Below are positions 1-11,039 of a DNA stretch of 64,000 nucleotides, in pieces. A program made the translations under genes and the position numbers. Below the pieces are notes generated by a model that was not told the origin of the DNA, searched no databases, and saw only the letters and a list, made by a program, of their open reading frames with translations. The first letter of the stretch is position 1. The number at the start of each line of letters is the position of its first letter. Source of the stretch: Amphiura filiformis (Eukaryota; Echinodermata; Ophiuroidea; Amphilepidida; Amphiuridae); contig NC_092647.1 in the NCBI RefSeq assembly GCF_039555335.1, positions 14,494,094 to 14,558,093 of the forward strand, given 5' to 3'.

Positions 1-170
1 GAAACATGATATAAATTTAATCTGAAACACTTCGTAAGTTATTCGGTAGGTCTATGGCTTTCAACTTACTACAATTGATTAGCTCTGCACCATGTTGGTC
101 AGGGGCACCCGAACTACTTTCGCCCCCGGGCACCCTGACCCAAAGTTACGCCACTGTATCTATTATTAAT
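1..170. repeat. Right end of a dispersed repeat
   Basis: This stretch carries an imperfect inverted pair, GGTCAGGGGCACCCG and CGGGCACCCTGACC, and finishes with TTACGCCACTGTA. Endings of the form CGCCACTG recur at 10.86 kb and 30.22 kb, next to G-rich repeat interiors. The left end of the element lies outside the window, so it cannot be classified. No coding potential is seen. Confidence 0.3.
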
Positions 171-299
171 ATTAAAGGCCCATTCAGTGATTTGCTCATC
201 CGGACGATCGTAAAAATCATCAAAATGTTGGTACCGTACCTTTGTTATTACATAGATGTGCTAAGTCTGCAAATGGTTCAGCCAAAAGCCGTGTAGGCC

Positions 300-1260
300 T
301 ATTTAAGACAAAATAAGACATTTTACACGAATCTGTATTTTTAGATACTGACAGTATCTAAAATTAGCTACAAGTATTTGAATGGCGGGGCTTGAACTTC
401 GTCAGTACTGCTGTTTTCTTCATTTTTGCCAAATTTGGCATTTCAAAATACCAAATGACAATTTGAATGACTTAGGCCTATCCTTCTCTTTTAAGCAATT
501 TATAAACAATTTTAATTTTTTTACTCTTGCACTGGGATCACTGAATGGGTCTTTAAGAAATATGGTGTATCATGTCAAAAACAGACATCTTTTGGACAGC
601 TTATAAATTTGGAGGCTTTCACATAAAGAGCTATTTTGCTCCACAACGCCGTTTTCCCCAATAAAATCGGACATTCCTAAGCGAAGAAATTGAGTTCGTA
701 AGTTATGGTATTAAAAATTGGAAATTGAAATATCGTGGGTAAAAAGCTGAAAAGACAAATAAAACCAGAACAGAACAATTTAGAGAACAATAATGAATTA
801 ATAATAATGAACAATAATGAATTAAAGAGTTGACAGGAGATTAGGAGTTAATGTTTTCTGCAGTTTCAGTGTACATCTTCTCACCGTTGATGGTTTGGTG
901 GACTGTCATGTAACATGGATGTAGTAAGCCGTGATCCTAAAAATGCCTTTCACATTGACCAAAACTAATTACAAGACCTCTTCTACATTGAGGCTGGCTT
1001 TCCCTTTTAGAGGGAATTTTTATTATACTTTTGTATCTCATGGAAGGGGAAGGGAAAAACTACCAAGATAGTCTTTTGTCCTTAACCATATTAACACCAT
1101 CTTATAGCGTGCATGTTAAGTCTTTTCATTTTGATGATTGACTTCAGAGAAAATAGTTTCTCTCTCACACCCGAACTGACCTACCACACATGCACTGTTA
1201 GTTCTTTCATATTGGACATTCTTACGAGAAGCAATAACACGAGAAAAGAGGATGTTTCCG
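300..1260. other. Intergenic, no gene; contains a decayed repeat copy
   Basis: No open frame here has recognisable protein similarity. Positions about 640-720 are an inverted, diverged copy of the sequence at 15,640-15,745; both share GAATGTCCGATTTTATTGGG or its complement. That marks the stretch as part of a dispersed repeat family. Confidence 0.4.
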
Positions 1261-1264
1261 CAGC

Positions 1265-1660
1265 AATCATAAATAAATAAATAAATAAAAAAATAAAAAA
1301 TAGAGTTTAAGTAGAGTATAATGTTGTTAAATAAATAGATGAATAAATGAATATTAAATAAGTAAATCGGAATAAGCAAATAATAAATAAATAGACATAA
1401 AAAGATAAATAAATACAATCTAATTTGCATTTAATGTTTTATTTATTATATTTTAATTTAAACTTATGACACCCTCACATACCCGGGATATAAACAAACA
1501 AACAATAAATAAATAAATAAAATAAGAAAACAAATTAGTAAAATAACAAATAAATAGGAATAAATAAATAGGCCTAGGCCCTACATAGGAATAAATAAAT
1601 ATATTTATAAAAATAATAAATTAGTAAATAAATGAATGAATATAATAATATCAGGATAAC
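1265..1660. repeat. (TAAA)n-rich degenerate microsatellite tract
   Basis: The plus strand is dominated by runs of AAATAAATAAAT broken by point changes and short insertions. A minus-strand open frame of about 100 codons across it is a low-complexity I/F/Y/L-rich artefact of the repeat. Confidence 0.8.
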
Positions 1661-1704
1661 CATAAGCCTACAAATAACAAAGTAAAATATGGATTTACAA
1701 ATAA

Positions 1705-2093
1705 GGCCGTGTAAAATTAATATTTTGGTTCTCGTCCCCTCCCTCCTCAATTTCTGGGATTTGTCAGATTTTTTTATTTTTTTAGATTTTTCAATTTTTT
1801 AGACTTTGGAATGATTTATGAAAGCTTCATACATATAAATAAGTTTATTAGAGAACAAGCATCACTTCCAAGTCTTTTTGTGGTACTCTAGAAAAAAAAA
1901 CCCTCAGAATCTCACATTTGAAAAAAAAAAAAAGGGCCTCATCGTTTCCTCGAGCACTGTTGGAGAAGACCGAAAACTACTGACAATGCTAATTTTACAT
2001 TGAAAAAACAAAACAAAAACAAAAACACCTCCCTCCCTCATCAATTCATGATAATCCTCTGGACGAGAACCAAAACATTAATTTTATACGGCC
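1705..2093. mobile_element. Small terminal-inverted-repeat element (MITE-like)
   Basis: The ends form an inverted repeat of about 33 bp: GGCCGTGTAAAATTAATATT on the left and its near-complement ending at 2093. The motif GGTTCTCGTCC follows on each arm. The interior of about 390 bp is A/T-rich and non-coding. No unambiguous target duplication was found, so the superfamily is unknown. Confidence 0.55.
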
Positions 2094-2262
2094 AAAGTAG
2101 GCCTATACCAAGTGAAAAAGAATATAAACAATTTTATTGATAGCCCTGGCCTTGTCAGGTCACATCTTCGGCCGCAAAGCTGTGCACTCTATATCCGGGA
2201 CTTTCCGGGTATCGATTATAACGGTGTTGCTGAGAATGCTAGAACCATTAACAATCGATTGA

Positions 2263-2803
2263 CCCCGGGGGCACTTCCATGACAGATATGCATATCATGT
2301 GCCTCGGGATAGACCCCCTTTTTCAAACCGGCTTGTACCCAATGGTGTTATAGTCCTACCTATTACCCAATTCATGACCCAAAAATTCACGTACTCAATG
2401 ACCCCCTTTTTCTATTTCCTGCTATACCCAATGACCCCCTTTTAATTCCCAAATTTAGATGATGGTATTTGTGTTCTCCTCCAAAAATAATGAGATTTTT
2501 CACATTTCCAAGGTGGCCAAGTTGTTTTTACGCAGTTTGGCACTTACGGTGTACTTAATGATAGGGGGGCCTACTCTTTTGGCAATCCTGTAGGCCTACT
2601 CAATGACTCCCATTCTACTTTTTGCTACCCCAATGACCATCCTTTTTTCAAAGTTTCATACCGAATGACCCCATTTTTATTCAGGTTGTGTACTGAATGA
2701 CCCCATATTTTTGTAATTGTACATTTGACCTGAATGCCCCCTACTTTTAACATGGCCGAGGCACATCCCTGCCATTTCAGATATAGGGAGTGCCTCCCCC
2801 GGG
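2263..2803. mobile_element. Inverted-repeat element with phrase-repeat interior
   Basis: The element starts CCCCGGGGGCACTTCCATGA and ends GTGCCTCCCCCGGG. It is flanked on both sides by CGATTGA (2256-2262 and 2804-2810), a probable 7-bp target duplication. The interior repeats a degenerate phrase of the type TACCCAATGACCCCCTTTT at least eight times with varying spacers. It is non-coding and belongs with the other phrase-repeat elements of this window. Confidence 0.65.
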
Positions 2804-2958
2804 CGATTGACTTGATGCATGGAAATTTGTATTTCCATGCTTGATGTATCTATAATCACAGATATAATCCAATGCAATAACAATATGATGCAAAGCTGTC
2901 TTCAACCACTTGTGATCGGTGTTTATTGTTAAAGTAAAGTTAAAACCTGTCATTAAAA

Positions 2959-3163
2959 ATGGTCAAAAGTTGTTGTATGAGTGGTTGCACCAAAAATAAA
3001 CGTAACAGTCCATCCTTATCGTTTTACCGTGTACCAAGTCGAGTCACAGAGCCAGGAAGGCGTGAAGTTTGGCTGAGACGCATCAATCGCCGTAATCCAC
3101 AGGGCAGGCTGTTTGAGCCAAATAGCGACCGTTTTTACATTTGCAGCCACCACTTTGTGAAAG
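2959..3163 (+). CDS. THAP zinc-finger protein, exon 1
   Basis: This exon encodes most of a THAP domain, a C2CH zinc-binding DNA-binding module found in animal transcription regulators and in P-element transposases. Visible hallmarks are the early cysteine pair (SCCMSGC), SFYRVP, the conserved Trp in EVWLRRI and the C-x2-H pair in CSHHF. The start ATG lies in AAAAATGG and opens the frame directly onto the domain. The donor follows position 3163 (AAG|GTTAGC, phase 1). Joining to 4732 restores the typical THAP end. Later exons were not recognised, so what the domain is fused to is unknown. Confidence 0.8.
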
Positions 3164-3313
3164 GTTAGCCTGAACGATTTCCATTATTGTACATTGTATT
3201 TTAAGCAGTTTAATATAGTAAACCGGTGTAGTAAATACATATTTCGGCATGGTAGACCAGTTTAACTGAGTGATGGTCACGGGACGGTGTATGGCATACA
3301 TATGTATACAGTA

Positions 3314-4298
3314 CGACAGCAACTTAGCTCACTTCCGGTAATTTTTACCGGCGTGACCTCTGCTGTTACGTAACGCAATGTTGAAAATCAGGTGGCAAAT
3401 ACGGTTTTTCAGAAAACATCAAAAAAATGGAATACACGAGTCGTTTCTCCCTTCATTTCCATATTGAGCCCATAGATAAGATATAAAACATGAGTATAAG
3501 GCAAAATTTAGAATAACGGCCTTACCCACTAGACCATCACAACCTGCTAACTTATTCTCGTACCTTTTGCAATGTTATTTCTAATTCAGTGTCTCGTTCA
3601 ACAATAATCTTTTATAAACTGTTTGTAAGTTCAGTCAAATGGCTTGAAATTACGTTTTATATTAACTTCGATATTTTGTAAGACAGGGCAGTATTTTGTA
3701 TGAATAAATAAATATCACTGTAGTCAACTGGACGATCCTGACAATTATTAATCGATTATATGGACAAGGCCGGCTGTTAATTTTTCTGCTGACACTGGTC
3801 ACTAATGGTCACGCACGATTGCGAGGGGAAGCCGTTTTGAAAGCAACTTTCCAACCTACGACTCGATTATTCCACCAATCATTTTCGCTGAAAATTTAAT
3901 ACAAGCTCAAGTTAGCTAATATCTATCATTACAGAAAAGCATACGACCGGCGCGCCGGTCGTATGCCGCGGCGTTGGCTCAAAGTTGCAGATATAACCAT
4001 TTTGGTGATCGTGACATGCATTTTTTCTCATTTTTTAGGCTACTTCGCGCACAATAAACATTCATTTTCTCCACAATAATTGGACTTTTACACGTTACTG
4101 TTTGCCTTATACTCATGTTTCATATCTTATCTATATATGGGCTCAATATGGAAATGAAGGGAGAAACGACTCGTGTATTCCATTTTTTTGATGTTTTCTG
4201 AAAAACTGTATTTGCCACCTGGGATTTTTAACATTACGTTACGTAACAGCAGAGGTCACGCCAGTAAAAATTACCGGAAGTGAGCTAAGTTGCTGTCG
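3314..4298. mobile_element. TA-flanked element with about 200-bp inverted termini
   Basis: The arms 3314-3512 and 4099-4298 are near-perfect reverse complements, with outer ends CGACAGCAACTTAGCTCACT. TA lies on both sides (3312-3313 and 4299-4300), as in Tc1/mariner-type insertions. The interior has no transposase frame, so this is a non-autonomous element. It sits in the THAP intron. Its interior contains a perfect 28-bp palindrome at 3939-3966. Confidence 0.75.
3939..3966. repeat. Perfect 28-bp palindrome
   Basis: The half-site GCATACGACCGGCG is followed directly by its exact reverse complement, centred on GGCGCGCC. It lies inside the TA-flanked element and could extrude as a cruciform. 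Its function is unknown. Confidence 0.85.
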
Positions 4299-4479
4299 TA
4301 CCGAGTAGTGAAACGTAATGCATGTTCACAGGAGTTGAAAAAGTTCCATTCAACATTTACGCTAACACATCGGAAGGAGTCTCATGAAACATTTTTGTTA
4401 TTTTAACAAACCACTGTGCTGAAATGATCAACATTCGTATACCAATTTGATAAAGTCTTTTTCCTGATAATTTTTGTAA

Positions 4480-4654
4480 TTCGCCAGCGAAGTGGTTACG
4501 TAACTCCCTGGTAACTGGATCACGCACCTTTTGTTATTCGTAATACATGCCATAGACTTTGTGTTGCGATCATTTCGATCGTGGTGTAGAACTCAAAAGC
4601 GTGATCCATTTGACATGGTGATAATCGGATTACACGTAACACTTCGCTGGCGAA
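4480..4654. mobile_element. Harbinger-like MITE, about 175 bp
   Basis: The ends TTCGCCAGCGAAGTG and CACTTCGCTGGCGAA are inverted repeats, extending imperfectly into TTACGT. TAA lies on both sides (4477-4479 and 4655-4657). A 3-bp TWA duplication is typical of PIF/Harbinger elements, so that class is inferred. The interior is non-coding. It lies in the THAP intron, 77 bp upstream of exon 2. Confidence 0.65.
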
Positions 4655-4731
4655 TAACCTGCCCTGCATGTAAATAATACATGTTAACTATTTCTGTTCT
4701 TTTCTTTGCTGTTTTAATTTTGCACATACAG

Positions 4732-4857
4732 GAAAGAAGAGTAATGATATCGAGGATGTTGACTATGCACCAAGTTTGTTCTTAAGTGGTGATCAAGAGA
4801 ATAGTTCAAATCAAATTCTTGAAAGACACCTCCGTGCACAGCAAAGAAATGCCAGAA
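4732..4857 (+). CDS. THAP zinc-finger protein, exon 2
   Basis: The acceptor TGCACATACAG precedes the exon. Joined in phase 1 to exon 1 it continues KKSNDIEDVDYAPSLF, which matches the usual THAP end with a D-x-D-Y followed by a P-S-L-F box. A polar stretch rich in Q, E, N and R follows and may begin a coiled coil. The donor is AGAA|GTATGT in phase 1, so the protein continues, but no further exon could be recognised before 14 kb. The distal part may lie in small exons or have been lost. Confidence 0.75.
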
Positions 4858-4967
4858 GTATGTATTATATGATACATAATTTCATGCTCATCAATTATTT
4901 CATTTTATTTTGTACAATATTTTATTTATTAATAAACACGTACAAAATATACTGCATATACTGAGAT

Positions 4968-5065
4968 GTTGATGTAGCCCTACGGTAGTATAGGGCCTTT
5001 TGACTGTGGTGATCCAAAACCATGCTATACCATAAAACCTGGCTATGTCCAGAGAGCTGCTGCTA
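4968..5065. repeat. Fragment of the AGCCCTACnnnAGGGCC repeat family
   Basis: TAGCCCTACGGTAGTATAGGGCC and the following CTATACCATAAAACCTGGC match, in diverged form, parts of the repeats at 54.78-54.95 kb and 25.97-26.18 kb. The copy is incomplete and non-coding. Confidence 0.45.
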
Positions 5066-5283
5066 GTGACTGCTACACACCGTCATCATCCCTATATCTT
5101 CGTGTTAAAAATTGCCGTGGTAGTACGATAAATCCTCACGTTTTTCAACAACTACGCATGGTGATTTTGAGCTATTTTGTTCGAGATAGGCCGTGCGACT
5201 CAGGCTATGCATACAATTTGAGATTTTGAGAGCCGGCCACACTGTTTCTATTCTATGTTTTACGATTTTCGCATGATCAGTAT

Positions 5284-6776
5284 ATGGCTGGCCGTAACCG
5301 CCACAACGTGGAGCTGCTACGCGTAGCTTACTTTTCGCTTCGCGGAGCTAAATTGACCAATCATGTTAGATCTTTTCATTACGCGGAGCCAGTTGATGCA
5401 TCATCGTTCCAGAGAGAAAAACTCTTGCCAAAATTAATGTTTACTATGTGGATTTTAAATGAATCGAATGTAAATAAACCACAAACAGTTGTACAGGATC
5501 AATACCATTGTTTGATTAGTGTATAGTCAATGTTACCTTGCATGCATGTGCCATGTGTGTGGCGTGTTTGTTTGTTTGTCTACTGTGTCAGGCCAGGATC
5601 ACTGACACCCACGGTACTGATACTGTCATACTATCACGGTGATCATATTGTTGAATGTTGTTGACTTTAAAATAATCATGATGCAGTCATGTCTACAGTA
5701 GAATTCACCACGACCTTTGAAGGACTTAAACCCCATTAAAAGCTATTAAACCAAGATAACACTCAATGAAAACAGCTCAACTATGTTACATCAGATCTTC
5801 TCTGGTTAAATACACACTGCACTTGTGTCTGTTTTACCTGTGCAATGAACAATGAGCTGGTATTATAGTTTCAGTTGGGTGAATGATTATAAAGCGAACG
5901 CAAGGTAACAATACTGTCTGGGCTTTTGTTTACGAAATGAGACAATAGTCTGCTTATTGTTAACCAGCGTTCTTGAAAATGAGAAGCATAATGGTTTGCA
6001 GACTTAACACGGTTTAGAAATAATTTGTTCATATTTTTTGGTGTTATCTGTCGTTTACATATCCTTCCTAAAACACAAAAGTACCAATATTTCCAAGCAC
6101 CTAAATTTGCTAAAATTTAGGAAATGTTACAAAACTATATTTTCTAGAATTTCAGAGAATACTTTAAATATTGACTGGTTATTTTTTACACAGTGACGTC
6201 ATATAGGCAATGGCATAATACTTCTAACATACACTAGGTCACGCGTCAATGGTGAGCGCACTGAGTATTGTGTATAGGAAAACGGGCAGTACCGTAACTA
6301 CAGTATGTATGGCCTACTACTAGTATATAAAGTAAATCCGAACTGGTTTGCTGAAGGTCGAATTCCGCAGGCCACGCCGCGCAAGATGTACAAATCAGCT
6401 CCCGGCGATACACTGCAGATCGCAGAATTGTGTGCATGGTTTACCACCACTCTGCCTAGCTATATAGTTGTGTACAATACTGTATGAGTTTCTTGTGAGT
6501 GCATGTCCATCTTAATAATAAGTCGGTTCGTACTTTTCATAAATTACTTTTTGAATCATAACTATCGTGACCGAGGATATCTTGCAACTACGTGAAGCTC
6601 GTCTGGCAAATTCTTAATGACTAAATTCGCTTCACGTAATGAGTAAGTCGTACTTGATTGGTCAGTTTTACCTCCGAGTAATGAAAAATTCTAACATGAT
6701 TGGTCAATTTGGCTCCACGGAACAAAAAGTCAGCTACGCGTAGCAGCTCCACGTTGTGGCGGTTGCGGCCTACCAA
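5284..6776. mobile_element. 1.5-kb non-autonomous DNA transposon with 8-bp target duplication
   Basis: The two ends are long imperfect inverted repeats of about 100-150 bp, both reading (A/T)TGG(C/T)(T/A)GGCCG(T/C)AACCGCC inward. ATCAGTAT is duplicated exactly at 5276-5283 and 6777-6784. An 8-bp duplication fits hAT or P-like elements; the termini are not the usual hAT CAGGG type. No transposase frame is present. The arms contain GCTACGCGTAGC, a 12-bp palindrome. The open frame at the left end is just terminal repeat. Confidence 0.75.
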
Positions 6777-6784
6777 ATCAGTAT

Positions 6785-7340
6785 CCCATATGATATTTCT
6801 ATTGTAAGAAAATGTTATTTGTTGTCACGTAAATCACAGGTTTCGTTTAAATGTACTAACTGGAAATTAAATGTACTAATTAGTGAGGACCGGTATTTTG
6901 CTGTGGATATGTTTAACTGCAATTTGCGGGTAAAAATTTGAAATCCTGGGTAAAAATTTTGATAATATTCAACTCTTTGAGAAAATTATTTTATAAAGGA
7001 ATGCTGGTAAAACCAGGTGCAATACAATGTACATTATTGACACACTATCACGCTCTTTATCTTCGTCAATAATAGAATAATCGATTTCAATCGAATTGAA
7101 TGCATGAGTTTGTAGTTGACTACTGAGCGACCTAAGCGATCGATTGCTAGCCAATCAGATAGAACTCCTTTTCTTGCGTTCAGTGAAATACCACTCGCCT
7201 GTCGCTCACTACCACTCGCCCGTCGCTCACCAACGGAGTATTAAATTTATATTTATCGTATAGGACGTCGACGGTGTGTGCTAATTCCCGGGGACAGCGG
7301 TTAGTGGGTTGTGAGCTGTCACTAGGTTTTTAGCAGTTCT
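6785..7340. other. No gene; short tandem CCACTCGCC(T/C)GTCGCTCAC
   Basis: No coding similarity is visible. A 22-bp unit (TACCACTCGCCTGTCGCTCA type) is present twice in tandem at about 7188-7232. From 7275 to 7340 the sequence matches the repeat family that carries CGGTTAGTGGGTTGTGAGCT, also seen at 26.05 kb. Confidence 0.4.
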
Positions 7341-7470
7341 CAGTATATCAGTTCGGGGGCACTGCTAATTCAAAGACGTCTCTGATATCAAAGACTCTTC
7401 AGTGCCGAGTCACCTGACAGTATCATAATTCAGAGACGTCTCATAAATCACATACTCCCTAGTCTCAAAA
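7341..7470. repeat. Repeat arm, inverted partner at 10.37-10.46 kb
   Basis: TATATCAGTTCGGGGGCACT, followed by CTAATTCAAAGACG, is matched in reverse complement at about 10,400-10,462. The two arms may be the ends of a 3.1-kb composite element or two independent inverted copies. The reiterated AGACGTCTC/TGATATC words make the arm itself phrase-like. Confidence 0.45.
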
Positions 7471-7559
7471 CCCAGCCGCAAACGATATTGTGAACGTGAA
7501 CTGACGCAGCGGGAATAACTTTGCGAGTAGGCCTAATCAGCATGATCAGGGTTGTAGCT

Positions 7560-8150
7560 AGCCCAAGTGCCTGCTAATTTTACTATCCAATTTATGAATT
7601 AAATCGCGGGCTCGGGATACGCTCTTTCTAGTTAACGTGAGAAATCGGGGAATGCTAAAAAAATTGTTGCTCTGTTTCATAACTTTTCTCCCTCGACGAC
7701 ATTTTGCAGACTTTCAATTCTCCGTACACATCAAAACTCAACACGTGGTGATGAATGCACCAAACTTTTACAATAATATTTCATAGAGTACTCATACTTG
7801 AACTGCAACATTATATGGGGAGTAGCAAATTAATTGTTCAGGCCCGACTCATGGAAATAATTTCAACCAATACCAAGAAGAAACTAGAAACATTTTTTGT
7901 CACTGTTTTTATTTTAATTTTTATTTCTTAAAATTATTATCATCGTTATTACTAGAATTACAAGGCGTTTCTAGAATCCAGGACCGCCGGGGGGGGGCTG
8001 AACTACACACAATTTCAAAAGGATGAACATCGGCGCGGCAGCGCCGCTAGGGGTGTCTGAGGGGCGATGTGTCCCCTCCCCCCTCCGAATTAGTCATTTT
8101 TCAATGTGAAAGCCCCAATGGTGCCATTTGGTGCAACATGTTTATTGGTT
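7560..8150. other. No gene recognised
   Basis: The sequence is mixed and repeat-like. It includes a G-run region (about 7985-8095, GGACCGCCGGGGGGGGGCTG and GCGCGGCAGCGCCGC) of the kind seen in other dispersed elements here. No frame shows domain similarity. Confidence 0.4.
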
Positions 8151-8663
8151 AGGCTAATGAAAGTCAATTCCCAGTTTCCCGTTACATAATTTTTCATGAC
8201 TGTGTAGGTGACCATTTCATTATTCATTATTCATTATTTTATACCATTTCATTACTGCATCTGTTACAGGTATAAACCAATAACTACCCATGTATACATG
8301 TGATAAATCACAGTTTGTAGTTTACAGATGTAGTTTACAACCACATATTTAAAAGGTGATTGTACAACTAGGCCTATTATCAAAAGTTTCAAAATATTTT
8401 TTACGGGATGAGATCAGAGCAGATCAAAAAGTGCGGGACAGAGAATTGAGTAGGTATTCATTATTCACCATATCCTGCAAAGAAAATCCCTGAAAATCAA
8501 CAGAAAGAGATTTATGATATAATTTTAAAACCACAATTATTTATTTGTGTGTTAAAGTTTGTTAGAAATCAACATTTTATTCAAAATAATGAAATATTTG
8601 GCCAGCAATTGGTTTTGAGCGGAGTAGGGTAACGGGAAACTGGGAATCGACTTTCATTAGCCT
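8151..8663. mobile_element. Inverted-repeat element, about 510 bp
   Basis: The left end AGGCTAATGAAAGTCAATTC, continuing CCAGTTTCCCGTTAC, is matched in reverse complement at 8625-8663 with very few changes (about 38-bp termini). The interior is A/T-rich and non-coding. No clear target duplication was found. Confidence 0.65.
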
Positions 8664-10030
8664 TATTTTCGGAGCATATATTTTTTACAGATTTCCAACC
8701 GAGCCGCGAATTTTAGTTTTAGGCCTATATAAATACTCGTGCTCAATAATTCCTCCAATTCAGCCTAAGTTTAGGCTTTTCTGTTGACGCATGGGGTGCT
8801 TGAGGGGGATGTGCTATAATAGGCCTATATCTATGAAAGATAGGCCTATAATTCCTAACAAATTTCCTGCGGACCTGACTTCTGGGCCGCACATTTTATG
8901 GGTATGAACCTGCTCAATTAGGCCTATATGGATACTTGCAAGTTAGCCTTTTTTACGCCTGCGGGGGACGGTGCTCCCTCAGAAGTTGGAGAATTATTTT
9001 AAAAATTAATGAAAGGCACAATAAAGTCATTTGGTGTAAAAGTTTACACTTATTATTGGTATTATTTTGGGCATAATAGATTTCAACGGACCCGACTTTT
9101 GAGGGGGATATTATCCTCAAACTAAAAGCCAATTGGTGCATCATTTTGCATTAGGCCCCTATTATTAACTTATTTTTCCGACCATCATGATTAAGCATAG
9201 CCTATAGGCCATATAATCATGTCATGATATTATGCATAATATGTATTTTAGAACGTATTTCCAGTGGATGCGACTTCCGTGTCACAAATTTCAAGCATGA
9301 ACATTATGATGCACAACGACTCAGAACGTAGGCCTACTCTTCCTCGTTTCATCCTTGTTTTCTTTCCACTTTCTCCCTTTCTTTTGCCTAAAAATGCCCG
9401 GACATTGGAATGAGCCGACGTGGCTGTGGCAAAACAAAATTTTCAACCCAGTTTTGCTAATATTTTGTAACATTTTCGTCCCGGTATTGGCAGTTATTTT
9501 CGATTTCAGTTGTCGGGATATTTCTTTTAATTTTTGGGAAATCAGACCGAAAAAGTAGGCCTTTTCCTTTTCCCTCCCTTTTCCCGCCCCTTTTTTAGTC
9601 AAAAAAAGGTCCAAAGTTTGTGAAGAAGGTCCACTTTTTACAAAATCGCCCCTGGAAAAAAAGATCAAAATCAGCACCCCCCCCCCAAAAAAACCGGGCC
9701 TGGCTATGCCACTGCTCTGTCACTCCCCTTCTGTACCCTCCCTCTCTTCCCTCTCCCTTCTCTCTCTGCCTCCCTCATTTTTTTAAGACCCGGGGCTGCA
9801 GGCCCCAAAGCCCCACTCCCTGGGCAGTGGGCACGCGCCTGGTTTACCGTAATTTCTTGATCTATTTTGAGCCACCTAATCATAACATAACCCCACCCCT
9901 ATCAATAAAATACAAGTGTCCATATTTCTCCGAATTCATCCCATGCACGTGTGCAAGAGTCAGGCCACGAGGTTAGGCCTGAACGTTTCCGTAGGGGCCT
10001 ACCATTTTTAAGTCATTTTTGAATATATTT
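8664..10030. other. Repeat-derived non-coding DNA rich in TAGGCCTA
   Basis: This stretch holds several TAGGCCTAT words and loosely repeated phrases such as GGACCTGACTTCTGGGCCGCAC and GGACCCGACTTTTGAGGG. Open frames of about 118 codons occur on both strands at 9.3-9.98 kb. They run across C/G homopolymers and lysine/proline-rich repeat sequence, and I do not regard them as genes. Confidence 0.45.
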
Positions 10031-10369
10031 TTGAAAAGGTGCCGCTACAATGCGTGCCAAAAATCGCTCCCCTCCCCCTCGTTGACTGGCCAAAAATTCA
10101 TTGTCCCCTCCTTTTTTGCCTTGCCAAAATATTCACTACCCCCATGACTTGGGATTTTTTGTTACTTCAAAACGTTGGATTTGGGCCACAAATGGCTCGA
10201 TTTTGCAATCTAAGTGTTTTCTGGGACCATTTGTCAGAATTTGCACAGATAGATATGATGTTTGCACAGGCAGATATTTGCTAAACATAGGAAAGGATAT
10301 TCTGATACAGTCACCTTCGTTCCGATGTGCTGCATCTAGTGCCGAACTGTCAAAAAAGCACGACGTATG

Positions 10370-10548
10370 TGATATCACAGACCCCCGTATGTGAAATCAC
10401 TGACCCGTCTTTGATATCAGAGCCGTCTTTGAATTAGCAGTGCCCCCGAACTGATATAGCATGGTGTATAGTATAGTATATTGTGTAAAATAAAAAAAGG
10501 CCCTGTGGTAGGGCTATGTTGATGCGTCTTAATGCACGAGCCCCTAAG
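10370..10548. repeat. Repeat with AGCCCTACCACAGGGCC terminus
   Basis: Read on the minus strand this matches the left part of the element at 25,967-26,184: the CCCTACCACAGGGCC terminus, a T-rich run, ACACAATATA and CACCATGC. It then runs into the arm shared with 7.34 kb. The GATGCGTCTTAATGCACGAG that follows is half of another repeat interrupted by an insertion. Confidence 0.5.
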
Positions 10549-10860
10549 GGCATGCGCGTATTTGGGGGGGGGGGCTGCAAAAACGAAGGGGCGGCGGAAG
10601 AAGAAGGGGCGGCAAAAACAGTGGCGTCAAAAACGAAGGGGGGCGGCAAAACGAATTAGCAAATAAAAAAGGGCGCAAAAAATTGCAAAAGGTTGCTTTT
10701 AGGGCGCTAGCGCCTATAATCCTTTTTTTTTTTTTTTGCTCTTCACTTTTTGAAACGACCGTGAAAAAAATTGGGTCAACCTTTTCGGGCTGTTAAGGAC
10801 GGGGCGGCAAAATTGTTTCTTCTTCAGCCCCCGGGGTTGGGGCGGCCACGGTACGCCACT
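10549..10860. mobile_element. G-rich dispersed element nested in another repeat
   Basis: The interior repeats GGGGCGGCAAAA and similar words. It shares its layout with 29.86-30.23 kb: ATGCGC near the left end, G-run, GGGCGGCAA repeats, CCAACCTTTTC, and a right end CGCCACTG. The sequences flanking it (ATGCACGAGCCC on the left, AAGGGGGAGTGCATTAGA on the right) are contiguous at about 59.42 kb, so the element is inserted within another repeat. Confidence 0.55.
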
Positions 10861-11039
10861 GAAGGGGGGAGTGCATTAGATGCATCAGCATCTCTGTACA
10901 AGTGCATTATTTTGTACAATTTCTCGAGCAACAAGTGATACGCATGTGTTAACCTATAAGCCTACTTCAAGATATGTTTTTCATACCTATCCCCTCAAAA
11001 AGAAATCTACGCCATTGATTGTTGAGGTATCATAATTAA

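Noticed and set aside
5284-5526. 80-codon frame beginning MAGRNRHNVELLRV
   Set aside because: It begins at the transposon terminus and lies largely in the inverted-repeat arm, which is mirrored at 6.63-6.78 kb.
9321-9976. Overlapping open frames of about 118 codons on both strands
   Set aside because: They run through C/G/A homopolymers and dispersed repeat sequence, have low-complexity K- or P-rich translations, and no splice logic.
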